Source of the DNA: Macrocystis pyrifera
Taxonomy: Eukaryota > Sar > Phaeophyceae > Laminariales > Laminariaceae
DNA length: 64,000 bases
Assembly (NCBI GenBank): GCA_031763025.1
Contig: JASSKH010000045.1
Span: 806,001-870,000 of the forward strand
Direction of reading: 5' to 3'
The notes under the pieces are model-generated. The model was given only the letters and a program-made list of their open reading frames with translations. It was not told the origin of the DNA and searched no databases. Positions 52,909 through 63,815 of the stretch are shown here, in pieces. The translations under genes were made by a program, and so were the position numbers. Position 1 is the first letter of the stretch; each line of letters begins with the position of its first letter.

Positions 52909-54567
52909 ATGGTGAACATGCTCCCCCGCGAGAACCCACTTTCCGACACGGCCATTTTCGTCTCCGACGGATACCAAACGGTCCCACTATCTGGATCTAC
53001 CGATCTCGAGCCGGGCGACCTCCTCGGAACCTCCTACTCCCCACTGGTACAGGTACCACTTTCCACCCTTGGACACCCTCGGCTCCCCCCCTCGGCCCCT
53101 CCCCCCCCCCCTCCGATTCCTGATGTACATGCCCTTCACGACAACATCCCCGTGGCCGACCAGAGCCCATCGACAGACGACCCTCCTACCGCACCAAAAG
53201 CCCCGTGCCCACAACTGCTTGCACGCCTCAACGCCGACCAACGGGACAGCTTCCTCGACCTTTGGGAACGTCTGCCGTTTCACCTACGCGACGTCAACTT
53301 CGACCTGCACGGTTCTGGATGGACCCCGTCGGTGATCAACAACCTGGGAGACGTCCTCTGTGAGTTCCAGGACGTTTTCTCCACCTCAAAAACCGACTTC
53401 GGCTCGTGCTCGCTGATGCCGTTCAAGATCACCGTACCCCCGGGCAGCGAACCGGTCACTTCCCGCCCCTACAGGATCAACCCCATCCTCGCCAAGAAGG
53501 CAGACGCGGTATTAGACCAGTACCTGGCCGCCGGCCTGATCCAACATTCTACGTCGCCATACTCAAGCCCTATGGTGACCATCCCCAAAAAAGATGGAGG
53601 TGTCCGGATTACGATCAACTACAAGAAGCTCAACGCCATTAGCTCCCTCGGGCAACTCCCCATCCCCCGCGTCGACGAAGTCCTCGACTCCTTGGGCAAA
53701 GGTCGCATATTTTCTCTCTTCGACCTGGTCTCCTCGTTCCACCAAATCACCATCGACGAGGACACCATCCCTTTGACGGCGTTTTGCACTTCCAACCGGC
53801 TGTTCGAATGGCTTGTTATGCCGCAAGGAAGCAGCGCCTCCCCGGGCTGGTTCGTGAAGGTCATCAACGAGGTCATCAAGGGCCTGGAACGCGTCGCCGC
53901 GTACCTCGACGACATCATCGTCTTCGACCCCGACCCCACCGACCACGTCGCCAACATGAGAGCCATCTTCGCACGCCGCCGGAAGCACCACCTCAAACTC
54001 TCCCCCGCCAAGGCCAAAATTGGCGCCACCACCGCCGATTTCCTGGGACACACCATTTCCGCTGGCGGCTACAGCCCAAATTCCGACAAGGTCGCCGCCC
54101 TCACCAGAATGCCCATGCCGACCGACAAGAAGCAAGTGCGCTCACTCCTTGGAAGCATCGATTACTACGGCAAGTTCCTGCCAAACCTTTCTCGACGTCT
54201 GCGCCCCATCAACGCTCTACTCAAGCAAGGCGCGACGTTCGACTTCACCCCCGCCATGGAAACCACCGTACGCGCCATTCTCCAAGAACTTGCCGAACCG
54301 CCTATCCTCGTCTACCCCGACTGGGACGCCGTCGCCGACAACTCCCACCCCTTCCGCCTCTACTGCGACGCTAGCATCGACGGCTTGGGAGCGACCCTTG
54401 AGCAAGAGCAAGCCGACGGCTCAGTCCGCCCCATCCTCTTCATCAGCCGTGCCACCCTGGACTCCGAACGTTCATGGACACCCCTCGACCTCGAGGCCGG
54501 GAGCATCGTGTGGGCGATCAAACGCCTCCGCAGACACTTATGGTCCACCCGCTTCCAGATCTACTAG
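52909..54567 (+). CDS. Reverse transcriptase and start of RNase H
   Basis: RT blocks are clear: SSPMVTIPKKDGGVRITINY, FSLFDLVSSFHQI, LVMPQGSSASP and the catalytic YLDDIIVF (53902-53925). LLGSIDYYGKFLPN marks the RT/RNase H connection, followed by RNase H with FRLYCDASIDGLGATL and WTPLDLEAGSIVWAI. It makes cDNA from the element's RNA. Ends at TAG (54565) inside the RNase H motif ...QIY*DHKAL, so this copy cannot make the full enzyme without readthrough. Confidence 0.85.
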   Translation: MVNMLPRENPLSDTAIFVSDGYQTVPLSGSTDLEPGDLLGTSYSPLVQVPLSTLGHPRLPPSAPPPPPPIPDVHALHDNIPVADQSPSTDDPPTAPKAPCPQLLARLNADQRDSFLDLWERLPFHLRDVNFDLHGSGWTPSVINNLGDVLCEFQDVFSTSKTDFGSCSLMPFKITVPPGSEPVTSRPYRINPILAKKADAVLDQYLAAGLIQHSTSPYSSPMVTIPKKDGGVRITINYKKLNAISSLGQLPIPRVDEVLDSLGKGRIFSLFDLVSSFHQITIDEDTIPLTAFCTSNRLFEWLVMPQGSSASPGWFVKVINEVIKGLERVAAYLDDIIVFDPDPTDHVANMRAIFARRRKHHLKLSPAKAKIGATTADFLGHTISAGGYSPNSDKVAALTRMPMPTDKKQVRSLLGSIDYYGKFLPNLSRRLRPINALLKQGATFDFTPAMETTVRAILQELAEPPILVYPDWDAVADNSHPFRLYCDASIDGLGATLEQEQADGSVRPILFISRATLDSERSWTPLDLEAGSIVWAIKRLRRHLWSTRFQIY

Positions 54568-55430
54568 GACCACAAGGCGCTCGAGAACATCGCCAAGGTC
54601 GGAGAACATAACGCTCGTGTCCGGCGCTGGCTCGAGTTCCTTTCAGCGTACACCTAAACGCTGGAGTACCGGCAGGGCACGACCAACGGCAACGCCGACT
54701 TCCTCTCCCGGCTTCCCCAACCAGCCACCGACGCCGACCGCACCGGACGCAACCGCCTCACTGGCCCCGACACCGTCGGCATCTACCTCATCCGCTCCTG
54801 CGGCTTCGCGCCGAACGACCCTTCCACCCCGGGTATTGGCTTGAGTGGGCTCGTGTCCCCCCCTTCCAGACCCATCCCGACCGTCCAGCCGCTCCCCTTC
54901 ACTGACGACGACTTCCGCGACTTTCGCCTACTCGGACCACGTATGGAGCACCCCACCCTTTCCCCCGCCACCCACACCTTCATCGGGCCTATTGCGACCA
55001 GCGACTCCACCACCGGACAGCTTGCCGGCACCGAGAATGCCACCGTGAACACCGGAGCTCCTCCAGGCTCGGCTTCCATGCCGTCCGTCGTCTCTCCGCC
55101 GCCCACCATTGGCGCCACGACACCAGCCCTTTCAGGTCTGATATCTTCTCGGACCCGCCATCGCGTCGCCGCTGCCGCGGGAACCCCTCGGCCCACAGCC
55201 GACTACCGGTTTGGACGCCGACCGCCACCCAAGCCATCGGCGCCCACTACGCAAAGACCGACCCCTTCAACAACGCCCTCTCCGCCGGCACCAACACCAC
55301 CGTCAGAGCCCCTTCCGGAGCCCGTCGTCGAACCCGATGACGATCCCTACCTCCTCGCTTGCGTCGAGCACTACACCTACAAAGACTGGGCGCGAGAACA
55401 ACGCGCGGAGCCCCTGTGCTGCGCCAACCA
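54568..55430 (+). pseudogene. Rest of RNase H and tether to integrase, broken
   Basis: Same frame as RT. DHKALENIAKVGEHNARVRR and GTTNGNADFLSRLP are the final RNase H motifs, with a TAA at 54655 between them. A ~240-residue Pro/Thr-rich spacer follows, ending PYLLACVEHYTYKDWAREQR. A frame change around 55390-55440 leads into the integrase frame. Confidence 0.7.
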
Positions 55431-57589
55431 TCCGCTTCCTGTCGTTGGACTCCCCCACCCCCACGCCGCACGACCTCCTGGGCTTCATCCCCCCGGCCCG
55501 GCGCCCACAACTTTCGGACGTCCTCACTCTTGCCTCCAAAAGCAAGCTACACCGTACCGACGACGAAACCACCCTCCTGGTTCAACGACCACCCACAACC
55601 TCATCCGGGAACAGCCTACCACCACCCGCCCCCTCTACCCCACGCGTCTACGTGCCAATGTTAATGCGCCCTTGGGTGCTGAACACATGCCACGCCACCA
55701 CCTCTCTACACCTGGGAGTCGCCCGAACGGTCCGCATGTTGGCACGTTTCTTTTGGTGGATTGGCATAGATGCTTCCGTCCGCTGGTGGATCCGCCGTTG
55801 CCTTCAATGCCAGGCGCGGAAGACCTCCCGGTACACCATTCGTTGGCCCATTCTTTCTCTTCCTTTGCCCAACGGGCCTGGCATCACCGTCAGCGTCGAC
55901 TACTTCGGGCCCCTGCCGCTCACGCCGCGCGGGAACGTCCACATCCTCCCCTTCACAGACCGCTTCAGCCGCCGCGCCGATATGTATGCCGTTTCAGCGG
56001 CGCAGTTCACGGCCGCCGGCACTGCCGACATCTTCCTGAACGAGTACATCCCTCTCTGGGGGTGCCCGGTTACACTTTTCTCCGACAACGGACTACACTT
56101 CACCTCCAAGCTTGCGAACATCGCCTACGAACGCCTTGGCATCCACAAGGTCAACACCAGCTCTTACCACCCCTGCACCAACGGCGGCGTCGAGCGCGTC
56201 AACCACGTGCTGGCCCAAATGCTCTATATGGTTGGCAACGAACAGCAGACCGACTGGGACGTGCTGCTCCCACATGTGTCGTCGGCCTACAACAATTCCG
56301 TGAACGCCGCCACAGGGCTTGCACCTAACGAAATCCACATGGGCCGCCTTCCCCACCTCCCGCTCTCGGTCTTCGAACCCGACAACATCGGCGGTCACCA
56401 AAGCTTGGACCGCGATCACCTGGTTTACATCAACCTGGCCACCGACCGACAACGACGCGCCTATTCCCTCGTCCGCGAACTACACCGACTCACCGTCTCG
56501 CGTCTTCAGCGCCGCAACGCGCCCATCATGGCCGCCCTCCTAGCATCCCCCCCCTTCACCGTAGGCGGCTGGGTTTGGGTCTACAACTCCGCCTCAACCA
56601 TCCGCCAAGGCGTCAAAAAGGGCACCGACGCAACCGTCCTCAAGACGAAGCTTTCCCTGAACTGGAATGGCCCCTTCAAGGTCCTCGCCGTAGGGCCGAC
56701 GCCCGCCTCAAACACCCCCGACCATCGCCCCCTTCACGACAAGCTACTTTTCCTCGACCTTCCATCGGACCTTCCGGGACGGAACTCCAAGTCACGCGTC
56801 TCCGTCCAACGATGCAAACCTTGCCGGAACCCCGACGACACCAGCGACATCCCCAAGCATCTGCCCGCGGACCTTACTACATACGTGCTCACAGCTTCTG
56901 CCGCCAAGTCCCCCCCTTACCACGTCACTCCTCCACCGGAACGCCTCGAGGTCGAGCAGATCACCGGCCATCAACTCGTACGCGGCCGCGGCGGGGTCAT
57001 CGCTGTTCTGTACGAGACTCACTGGACTGGACTTCTCAGCCCCTCTTGGGAACGCGAGCCGGACCTTCAACACTTCCGGCGCCACATCCTACTGTACTGG
57101 TCACGATCACCAACCCAGTACCGCCAGACGAACCGCCTCTACCGCCAGATGCGCATCGACGCCGCTCACCGCGAACTGGCACGATCTCAAGGACAAATCT
57201 TCCTCGCCCCAGGCTACGCCTTGGTCTCCCGCAGCCTTTGGCTCCACAACTTCAGCGCCACCATCCTACCCTCCGGAGCACACATATGGTACAAGGCGCG
57301 CGACGGCCTTTGGTGGCTGGGCAAGGTCGCTCACAGCTCACCCCCTGACGCCTCTTCGGGAACTCCGCCGGAGCCTTCACCGGGAAGCTCCTACATCGTC
57401 CGGTTCCTGGACGACCCCGGCCCGATCAAGATCGACCTCCAATCCGCCCGCTACACTACAGCACGGAACGCCGTATACGGATCGTGGTGTCTTCAACGCC
57501 ATGGGAATGGGAGCCTAGCACGTGGGGTGCTGTGGAACTCTGATGTGTCCCGCGGAACCCCCACCGTTTCCACTCCCCACCCTGGTTAG
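55430..57589 (+). CDS. Integrase with chromodomain and Tudor-like C-terminus
   Basis: The frame is open from 55211 to 57589; homology starts near 55450. Zinc-binding HHCC: H residues in NTCHATTSLHLG and CLQCQARK. Catalytic DDE core: D in VDYFGPLP (55898), D in FSDNGLHF (56084), E in GGVERVNH (56192), giving D-61-D-35-E. Then WNGPFKVLAVGP (integrase C-terminal SH3-like part). A chromodomain follows (LEVEQITGHQLVRG ... SPSWEREPDLQHFR, about 56945-57105), typical of chromoviruses and thought to steer integration towards modified histones. After it comes a Tudor-like strand set (GAHIWYKARDGLWWLGKV, YIVRFLDDPGPIKIDL). This part of the element is intact. Confidence 0.9.
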   Translation: MRFLSLDSPTPTPHDLLGFIPPARRPQLSDVLTLASKSKLHRTDDETTLLVQRPPTTSSGNSLPPPAPSTPRVYVPMLMRPWVLNTCHATTSLHLGVARTVRMLARFFWWIGIDASVRWWIRRCLQCQARKTSRYTIRWPILSLPLPNGPGITVSVDYFGPLPLTPRGNVHILPFTDRFSRRADMYAVSAAQFTAAGTADIFLNEYIPLWGCPVTLFSDNGLHFTSKLANIAYERLGIHKVNTSSYHPCTNGGVERVNHVLAQMLYMVGNEQQTDWDVLLPHVSSAYNNSVNAATGLAPNEIHMGRLPHLPLSVFEPDNIGGHQSLDRDHLVYINLATDRQRRAYSLVRELHRLTVSRLQRRNAPIMAALLASPPFTVGGWVWVYNSASTIRQGVKKGTDATVLKTKLSLNWNGPFKVLAVGPTPASNTPDHRPLHDKLLFLDLPSDLPGRNSKSRVSVQRCKPCRNPDDTSDIPKHLPADLTTYVLTASAAKSPPYHVTPPPERLEVEQITGHQLVRGRGGVIAVLYETHWTGLLSPSWEREPDLQHFRRHILLYWSRSPTQYRQTNRLYRQMRIDAAHRELARSQGQIFLAPGYALVSRSLWLHNFSATILPSGAHIWYKARDGLWWLGKVAHSSPPDASSGTPPEPSPGSSYIVRFLDDPGPIKIDLQSARYTTARNAVYGSWCLQRHGNGSLARGVLWNSDVSRGTPTVSTPHPG

Positions 57590-59144
57590 CCTTAGTTTAG
57601 TCTTCTGTTAGTTCTGGGTATTTGGTTCTGGTTACTCTGCAATATCTTAAGCGTAGTTCTTCAGGGTTAGTCTTCAATAGTCATCAGCAGTCATCTTCTT
57701 GGGAGTGTTTGTTTCCATCTACCGCCACCGGTATCGCTTGACCGACCCCGTGTTGGCTACCGATCCGAGGCCGTGTATGTTTCTTTTTTGGGTGTGTTTG
57801 AGAGTATCATCGTCCCCCCCCCCCCCCCCCCGTTTTGTTTTTCTTCTTATCTCCTACGGCTCCGTGTAACCTCCTTACGTTCAGCCCACTGACTCGTAGC
57901 GATACCTTCATTTGCATTTGTGTTTGTACTCCACTAGCCTACAGCCAATTATCGGCGATATCACGCCGAGGTAAAATCGTGTTGTAGCCTGAGCTGTACT
58001 CTGACCTTAGTCGACTCCGCCGACCTGTGTTTCAGACGGTCCTCGAGCTAAGACTATATCGAGCTTCCAGCTCACCCGTGTTTCTTCCATGTTTGACAAG
58101 TAGGGTCCCGATAGCATTGCCGCCCCGGAAGGCCGCTGAGTTATCGGCCATACATATGCGGTTCGGACATGATCGACTTCTCCTGACCTGTGTCCAGCTT
58201 TTTGTCTGTTTTCTGGTCCCGATGGTATTTCGTTTTCTGTTTCCCTTTTCTTCTTCATTCTTTCTTGTCCGGTATTCCGCACACCCCTCTGTCCTCTGGA
58301 AAACGACACCATGTTTGATGTCGCCCCGGTTGACCGAGTTGCACACGCTAGTGTTTGGGCCCCGCACTATCTACAACTTCGAACTGCACGCATTAGGCCG
58401 ATTTTCTTGCGGATTTTCTTGCCGCCATCGTCTTTGAGTTTGTTTTTGTTGAGTTGGCTACCTTGCTACGTTTGCTAGTTTTGTTCACACCACGAACAGG
58501 TCTCCGAGACGCCGCGTTGTTTGTTGCGTCTCTCGGCTTTAGTAATCCCTAGTGCACGCAGCCCTCATAGCACTCTAGCTGTGTCCCTTCTGTCTCGCGT
58601 GATGTCTACCATGTTAGGACCTTCGCCACAAGACAAGGCATGGCGCCTAGCGGATATATATATGTTTTTGAATTGTGATCACTGTCTCCTTTTTAGAGTT
58701 TCCTCGTTCACCAACCCGGTTCAGCGAACTACCCTTTCGTACCTCCTTGGGCCCCAGACAATGACTCCAGTACTACGCTTGTACGTCCTTCTTTTTCCTT
58801 CACTTCGGTCTTCGTTTTCTTCTTCAGCCTTCGCTTCGGTTTCTGTCTCCTTTCGCGTTCGTCTTTCTTTGTTTTCATTTTGGGTGATTTCTCCTTTCGC
58901 CTCTGCTTTGAGTTCTGTGTCTCTCTCTCCTTTAGTCTCCCTTTCAGTGGTTGTTCTCAGCGAACACCCCCTCTTTGTAGTGTTTGGGTTTTATTACGAG
59001 GTGTGGGGGGATCTATAGCCTCATTTCTTTTGTTTCGAATAGCCGCATCTTCGACCACTTTTTTCCTGGCCGTTTGGGATGAACTTTGTCATCACCCTCC
59101 GACCATCTTGTGCTCTGCATATACGACTATTCAGGGTGGGCTAA
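57590..59144 (+). other. 3' untranslated part of the retrotransposon
   Basis: About 1.55 kb, pyrimidine-rich (TTCGTTTTCTTCTTC type runs around 58790-58960), with a run of about 15 C at 57817-57832 and no recognised domain. The purine stretch AGGGTGGG just before the 3' LTR is a weak polypurine tract. Confidence 0.5.
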
Positions 59145-59580
59145 TGTGATATGAGTAGAGTATTCATGGGCTATAGATATAGATAATACGTTGCAGTCTT
59201 GTAGTCTCACGAATACGAGAATAATCCAAAGAATGGATTAACCCGGCGGAAATTCCGTTAGTCGAGAACGTTCTTTTAGGGATGTTCCCTAGGGCAGATA
59301 GCCCGTTAGACGAGAGTAATGTTCCTTGACGCAGATAGGACTACGAAGTGAGAAGTCCTTATATTAGCAGAAGAACGATCGGTAGCCATAGGAAAGTTCT
59401 GTAGGAGTACATCAGATAAGAGGAATTTAGGAGAGCTTGTGAGATGGGGTGGGACGAGTATATCTGGGCGTCGAGTCCCGCCCCCCTACCTCTCACTTCT
59501 CTACCAGAGCACCTCCTCAGCTCTCGCCATCAATAAGAAGATCTAAATCAGAAGAAGCAGAGCACTGCTTTCCAGCTGCC
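59145..59580 (+). repeat. 3' LTR
   Basis: Same start TGTGATATGAGTAG and about 98% identity with 45202-45638. Similarity stops at CCAGCTGCC, after which sequence differs from the 5' side. Confidence 0.85.
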
Positions 59581-59681
59581 AGAACAACCTGCGTCCCTTA
59601 CCACTACCCTAGAGCTGTCTCCGCTTCACATCATCTCGCTTTGGTGACGCCCCTGAGGCTGTAAGCAGCCCGGTATGTGTT

Positions 59682-59867
59682 TCACTTCTTGGCTCGGAGC
59701 TTCATTCCGTTGTGCTTCGTCCTGGGCACCCTTTGCCACTTGTCCATTCGGAGTATCTCCTGCACGGCCTGAACGCCGGAAGAGCCGCTGAAAGTCGAGC
59801 GTACAGCAGGGTTCATCATTCCTCGCTTTGCCAATCCGTTTTGTTTTGCAACGTTGCGCACGGTTAG
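59682..59867 (-). CDS. Possible terminal exon, unknown basic protein
   Basis: On the minus strand, a pyrimidine-rich acceptor CCTTCCGTTTTCAAG is followed by 61 codons ending in TGA: VAKQNGLAKRGMMNPAVRS ... GVQAVQEILRMDKWQR ... KLRAKK. The composition is protein-like and basic, and the frame is open upstream to 59912. I found no partner exon further right, and the family is not recognised. It could also be a chance frame. Confidence 0.25.
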   Translation of the reverse strand, partial: LTVRNVAKQNGLAKRGMMNPAVRSTFSGSSGVQAVQEILRMDKWQRVPRTKHNGMKLRAKK

Positions 59868-62614
59868 CTTGAAAACGGAAGGTGAAACAGCACAAGCCAG
59901 TTCGTCTATATGTTATGCTGCTTTACGTTTCTCTTCCGAGTCGACCTTACGCAAAACTATGACTAAAACCCATTGATAACCCGAGCGATGAATATTCCAG
60001 CTGTACGCTCCTCTTTCGGCTTTCTCGTCATTCGGGCTGAGCAAGAGGAATTCATCTCAGACAAGACGCTGAGGAGGCTCACCACAACGGGGTGCAACAT
60101 TTTCAGCAAAGAAGACGCACAGCAAGTGCCGCCCTGCATACAGCATCAGGGGAGTTAACGGGGAGATGACCACTCCTCCCTGAGCAAGGGCGACGCAAGT
60201 CGCACCACGCGTTTGGAGCACGGAGAGCATATACATATATATATATATCGACGCATTTGTGCTACGCTTGAATATGCATTTTTGTTCTTGCCTCAGTTCA
60301 CAGTACTTTCGCGTGAAGCAACTGCAGCGCTTGTGACTCGCTTCAGAATGTTATAGCTGCATCCGGTTGGGAATGTCGATTGAAGACTGACAACAATGTA
60401 ACCTCAGTCGTTGTTTGTTGTTGGACTGGAAAAAACAAACTCGAGCGACCGCCAATGGCAAGCAAGCAGCAAAGACCAGCGCCGGAACAACAAGCATGTA
60501 TGTATTAAGTAAGCTGCAAAAAGTCTGACGCGCCCTTCTGCCGCGCATCCTCCGTGCGGTTGAGCGCAGGACAGTATCTACCCCCTTACCTCACCCTCTT
60601 CGTCACCATCTTCAGGATGGGTGATGACGTTATTCCTATTATGTTAACGATTCCCGCGCCTTGTGCGCCGTCGGAGCTATTGTTACACTATTCCGATTGC
60701 TGTGCGAAAATCACCCCAGAAGGGGTGTTTCTGGTCATGCCCATACCCATAATTTCTTGGCCAATTTTGCCTGAAAGTCACGCAAAGAAGCCGAAAAACA
60801 GCGTGTTTTGTAGTTAAAGAGTGCTACACAGGCGGTGGTACCGGACCACTTGAGCAAGCGCGGTCAGCGTACCTCCTACTTTTGGTTGATATAGAAAGCA
60901 CAAGAAAGACTGGCGATAGCTATAGGACTTGAGAATACTACGCCTTCCTGCATCCCAGGGTCGATCGGTTGCCGAGCTTTCTGCTACGCTCAGTAGGCGA
61001 ACCTTAAACAATTTATTTGGCTCGCGGTCTGGCTGCCAAAGTAAACGGGCCGACGCACGTCTCGAGGAACGACGAACTGCGCGCCTACACTAACCAATGC
61101 ATTCATTGTCTCCGCGAGGTAATGTTTCTGGTCCGCCGACAGTAACTTGTGACGCGGCAGTCGGCAGAGTCTTGACGTTTGTCTCTGTCAAAGTCGACAA
61201 GTGGGAGGGAGTCAGACGAACCTCTTCCATCATTTCCGAAGGTCAACATATTTTGGCGAAATCGCCCCCCCGCCCCCGAGAATGATGTTCACGTTACCCG
61301 GTGCTGATGCCTCTGCAAGCTTCGTCGTCACTGGCGGCTCACCGTAGATGGTCAATCTTCAAGATTGTTGTAGGAAGTTTTGGAGTGGTACTGTTGTGAC
61401 TTCGGAGTGCTGAGCTATTGAGTGTTTAGTGTAGAGTGTTGAACGTTACATATTGAATGTTGGGAGTGAGTGATGAGTATTTAATGTTGAGCGTTGAGCG
61501 TAGAGCGTTGTGAGCAAAGAGTTTTGGTGTATTGGTGTTCACAGCAGTTGACAGCTGACAGCTTTTTTACTTTTGGTGGCGGCGAGATAATTTCATGAAC
61601 CGGCACAAATATGCGGCGAGATTAAAATGACAGTCTCGCGTCGCGCATAATGTTTGCCTCGCTCCCAGGTCGAACTTCACACTCACAAACGATTTTCTGC
61701 CCATCGTTCGCTCTGCCCAACGGACTTGTTCCCGCCACGTGCGCTGGCAACTACAGTACCTGTCGGTGACGCAAAGTGGTCGCGCGCAGCTAGCAGCAAG
61801 CCCGGCCAGCACGTGCCTTGTACTTCCTCCGCTTTTACGCGCTGACGGCGTCTCGTTCTGGAATCAGCAATAATCCGTACCGTTTCTGGTAACTGGTACT
61901 GGTAACTGGTACTGCTGTACTTGGGACTGCAGATTCTGTGGGTCTGTGTGCTTCGCCAGTACGAGCCCACAAGCGGGGCCATCGTCTCGCACTGCCCCCC
62001 GCCACGCCTTCGTCACCGACGAACCGCTGGTGTACCACCGGTAGGGCAAAGCCGCTGCGACCCGCGTGTGGTCGAGCGCACGGAAGCATCTACGTTCTGT
62101 TAGGTGCCGTCCGCCCAACCTCGAGTGTACTACTCGTACTCTTGGACACCAGATGCTCTCAACGACCTTCATCTAAGCAATAATTCTGGGTGAAGGGGGA
62201 CCAAGGCTAAACGATGGGTCATTTTGTGAGTATTCCCGTTCCCGACGTCGTGGCACGTCACATGAGATATACACCAACGATAGCGCTGTGGGATAAAGCA
62301 TGAAGAGGGTGCAGGAAAGCATTCGTATGCACGGTCAATACTGCTGCTGTAGAAAAAGTGGCACCTTGCTTAATACTGCAGGTATCCCTCGCAGCTTGGA
62401 TATAGCCCAAATCTAAAGACATTTCTATTATTTTGTGCATTTGTTTTCCAACAATCACTTGTACTTTCCAGCAACCCAGTAACCTACGAGTAATCAATAC
62501 CTGGTAGTGTACCGTAGTACTCGCCACCGCAACTTCATGCCAGTATTTTTTGTTGACTACATTATGTTCTGCTGCAAATACCAATGCTCGCCGCACCCAA
62601 CCCATCGATCAATC
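59868..62614. other. Unassigned stretch between the retrotransposon and the right-hand gene
   Basis: Several 60-100-codon frames exist on both strands, but none shows domains or paired splice sites I would trust. Simple sequence: (AT)n near 60235-60248 and a degenerate GAGTGTTGA/GAGCGTTGA repeat at about 61395-61515. Confidence 0.3.
61395..61515 (+). repeat. Degenerate GAGTGTTGA-type repeat
   Basis: Units such as GAGTGTTTAGT, GAGTGTTGAACG, GTTGAGCGTTGAGCG over about 120 bp. Confidence 0.6.
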
Positions 62615-62731
62615 ATGGCGTCTTCGCAGATTATCAACGCTCTTTCTTTCTTTGGAGACCTCGTGCAGCAGCACACGAGTGAGCTCATGCAAGCTTTCGC
62701 ACAGGCGGCATCGAAGTGGATAGAAGTGTCG
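62615..62731 (+). CDS. First coding exon of a right-hand gene (117 nt)
   Basis: ATG in a good context (A at -3, G at +4) opens 39 codons (MASSQIINALSFFGDLVQQH...) to a donor GTGTCG|GTGAGA. Amphipathic helix rich in Ser, Gln and Phe; no family recognised. It ends in phase 0, which is what the next exon at 63816 needs. The frame is open upstream of the ATG too, so an earlier start is possible. Confidence 0.5.
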
Positions 62732-63815
62732 GTGAGACCCAACAAAGATTCGCGCAGTACGATACTTTCAAGGGCATACGAAGGTTACGAGCACTTGGTA
62801 GTGAAAGTAGTTATGGTTGGCGGCGGCCAAATACTTTTGGTTGGCGGAAGACTCCTTAAATGAAGCACATAATAGGATCGTTGGAATATGGAATATCCTT
62901 TCCTTGTGTACTTACAAAAACTATCTACGACCATGCCGAGGCCGTGAGATCGTTGGGCGGGTTGGCACGCAGTTTGTATTCAAAATCAGTCTGGGGCGAG
63001 GTATACAGTAGAGCTCCTTAAGTGCGGAGCCTCAATTTGCTCTGGTGCATCCCTACCGTGCTACAGTAATACTTGTTTCTACTGTACGTTCAACTGCTGT
63101 AGTAACAATGGGGTGTTCACGAAGAATTTGGACGGGTTGGGTATCTTGCAGCCCGTTTCCTGTAGAATAGCAATCCCAAGCCACGAAAAATCAATTGTTG
63201 TGTGGGAAAAGTGACCAGAACGACTTGTTTACACCTACTTGTGAGTATTCTTGGGTTGGGTAACTCCGTGGGTTGGTTAGCCAAACGGAACACCTCGTGT
63301 TTGTCGGTTTCAAACATGCTTACAGTATAACCCAGCCAGATTGGATGGCAAACACCTTCATAGTGCTGTGTTATATATTCCACGACAGCCGCATGTATCA
63401 CAGCAACCCCCTAAGAACGCTGAGCTTGTAGTATGCGTCGCGTGTTGCAGGAATAAGTGCTTTATTATCAGTAGTGTTGCCTCCTACGTACAACAGCACC
63501 GGCTTCATGATCCATCCAGCAAGTCAAACCGGTGATGATGATGTGGAATGATAACGATTAAGGAGTATATAGCGCGATGCGACAGGTATCGTGATAAGTT
63601 TCTCCCTCTGAAGCAGTCTAAAGGCATACCTGCTACCCTCTCGCAGTTTATATATCATAGCTGACGACAGAGCATCAAGTACGACTTCCTTTCATTGCCA
63701 ACCAGTTGGAGTCGCCCTGACCGCGCTTGCTCAACCTTCCAGTGCCACCCATCGTAACACTCCTAAACAAACACAGCAAAATCGCGTGCTCTGCCTGCTT
63801 CGGCGCGTCTTTCAG
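62732..63815 (+). other. Probable intron of the right-hand gene
   Basis: About 1.08 kb from GTGAGA to TCTTTCAG. Contains a short hairpin repeat copy at 63005-63060 (GAGCTCCTTAAGTGCGGAGC). No other gene seen. Confidence 0.4.

Larger units (their letters stand above)
45202..59580 (+). mobile_element. Ty3/gypsy chromovirus LTR retrotransposon carrying a NADAR domain (14.4 kb)
   Basis: Two direct LTRs flank a gag region, aspartic protease, reverse transcriptase, RNase H, integrase and chromodomain in the Ty3/gypsy order (RT before integrase). The coding part (48.9-57.6 kb) is much more GC-rich than its surroundings. An extra NADAR-like domain lies immediately N-terminal to the protease. The copy is broken: in-frame stops at 50099, 52876, 54565 and 54655 and frame changes near 49.4, 49.85, 51.4, 52.49 and 55.4 kb. 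I could not identify a 5-bp target duplication, because the right edge of the LTR is uncertain. Confidence 0.9.

Noticed and set aside
48816-53283. Long minus-strand frames opposite gag, NADAR and pol
   Set aside because: Shadow frames produced by the GC-rich third-position bias of the plus-strand coding sequence; no motifs.
59988-60158. Plus-strand frame MNIPAVRSSFGF..., resembling the minus-strand MMNPAVRSTFSG block at 59.8 kb
   Set aside because: The resemblance is limited to about 15 residues and lacks splice sites; probably chance or a decayed inverted duplicate, not enough to call.
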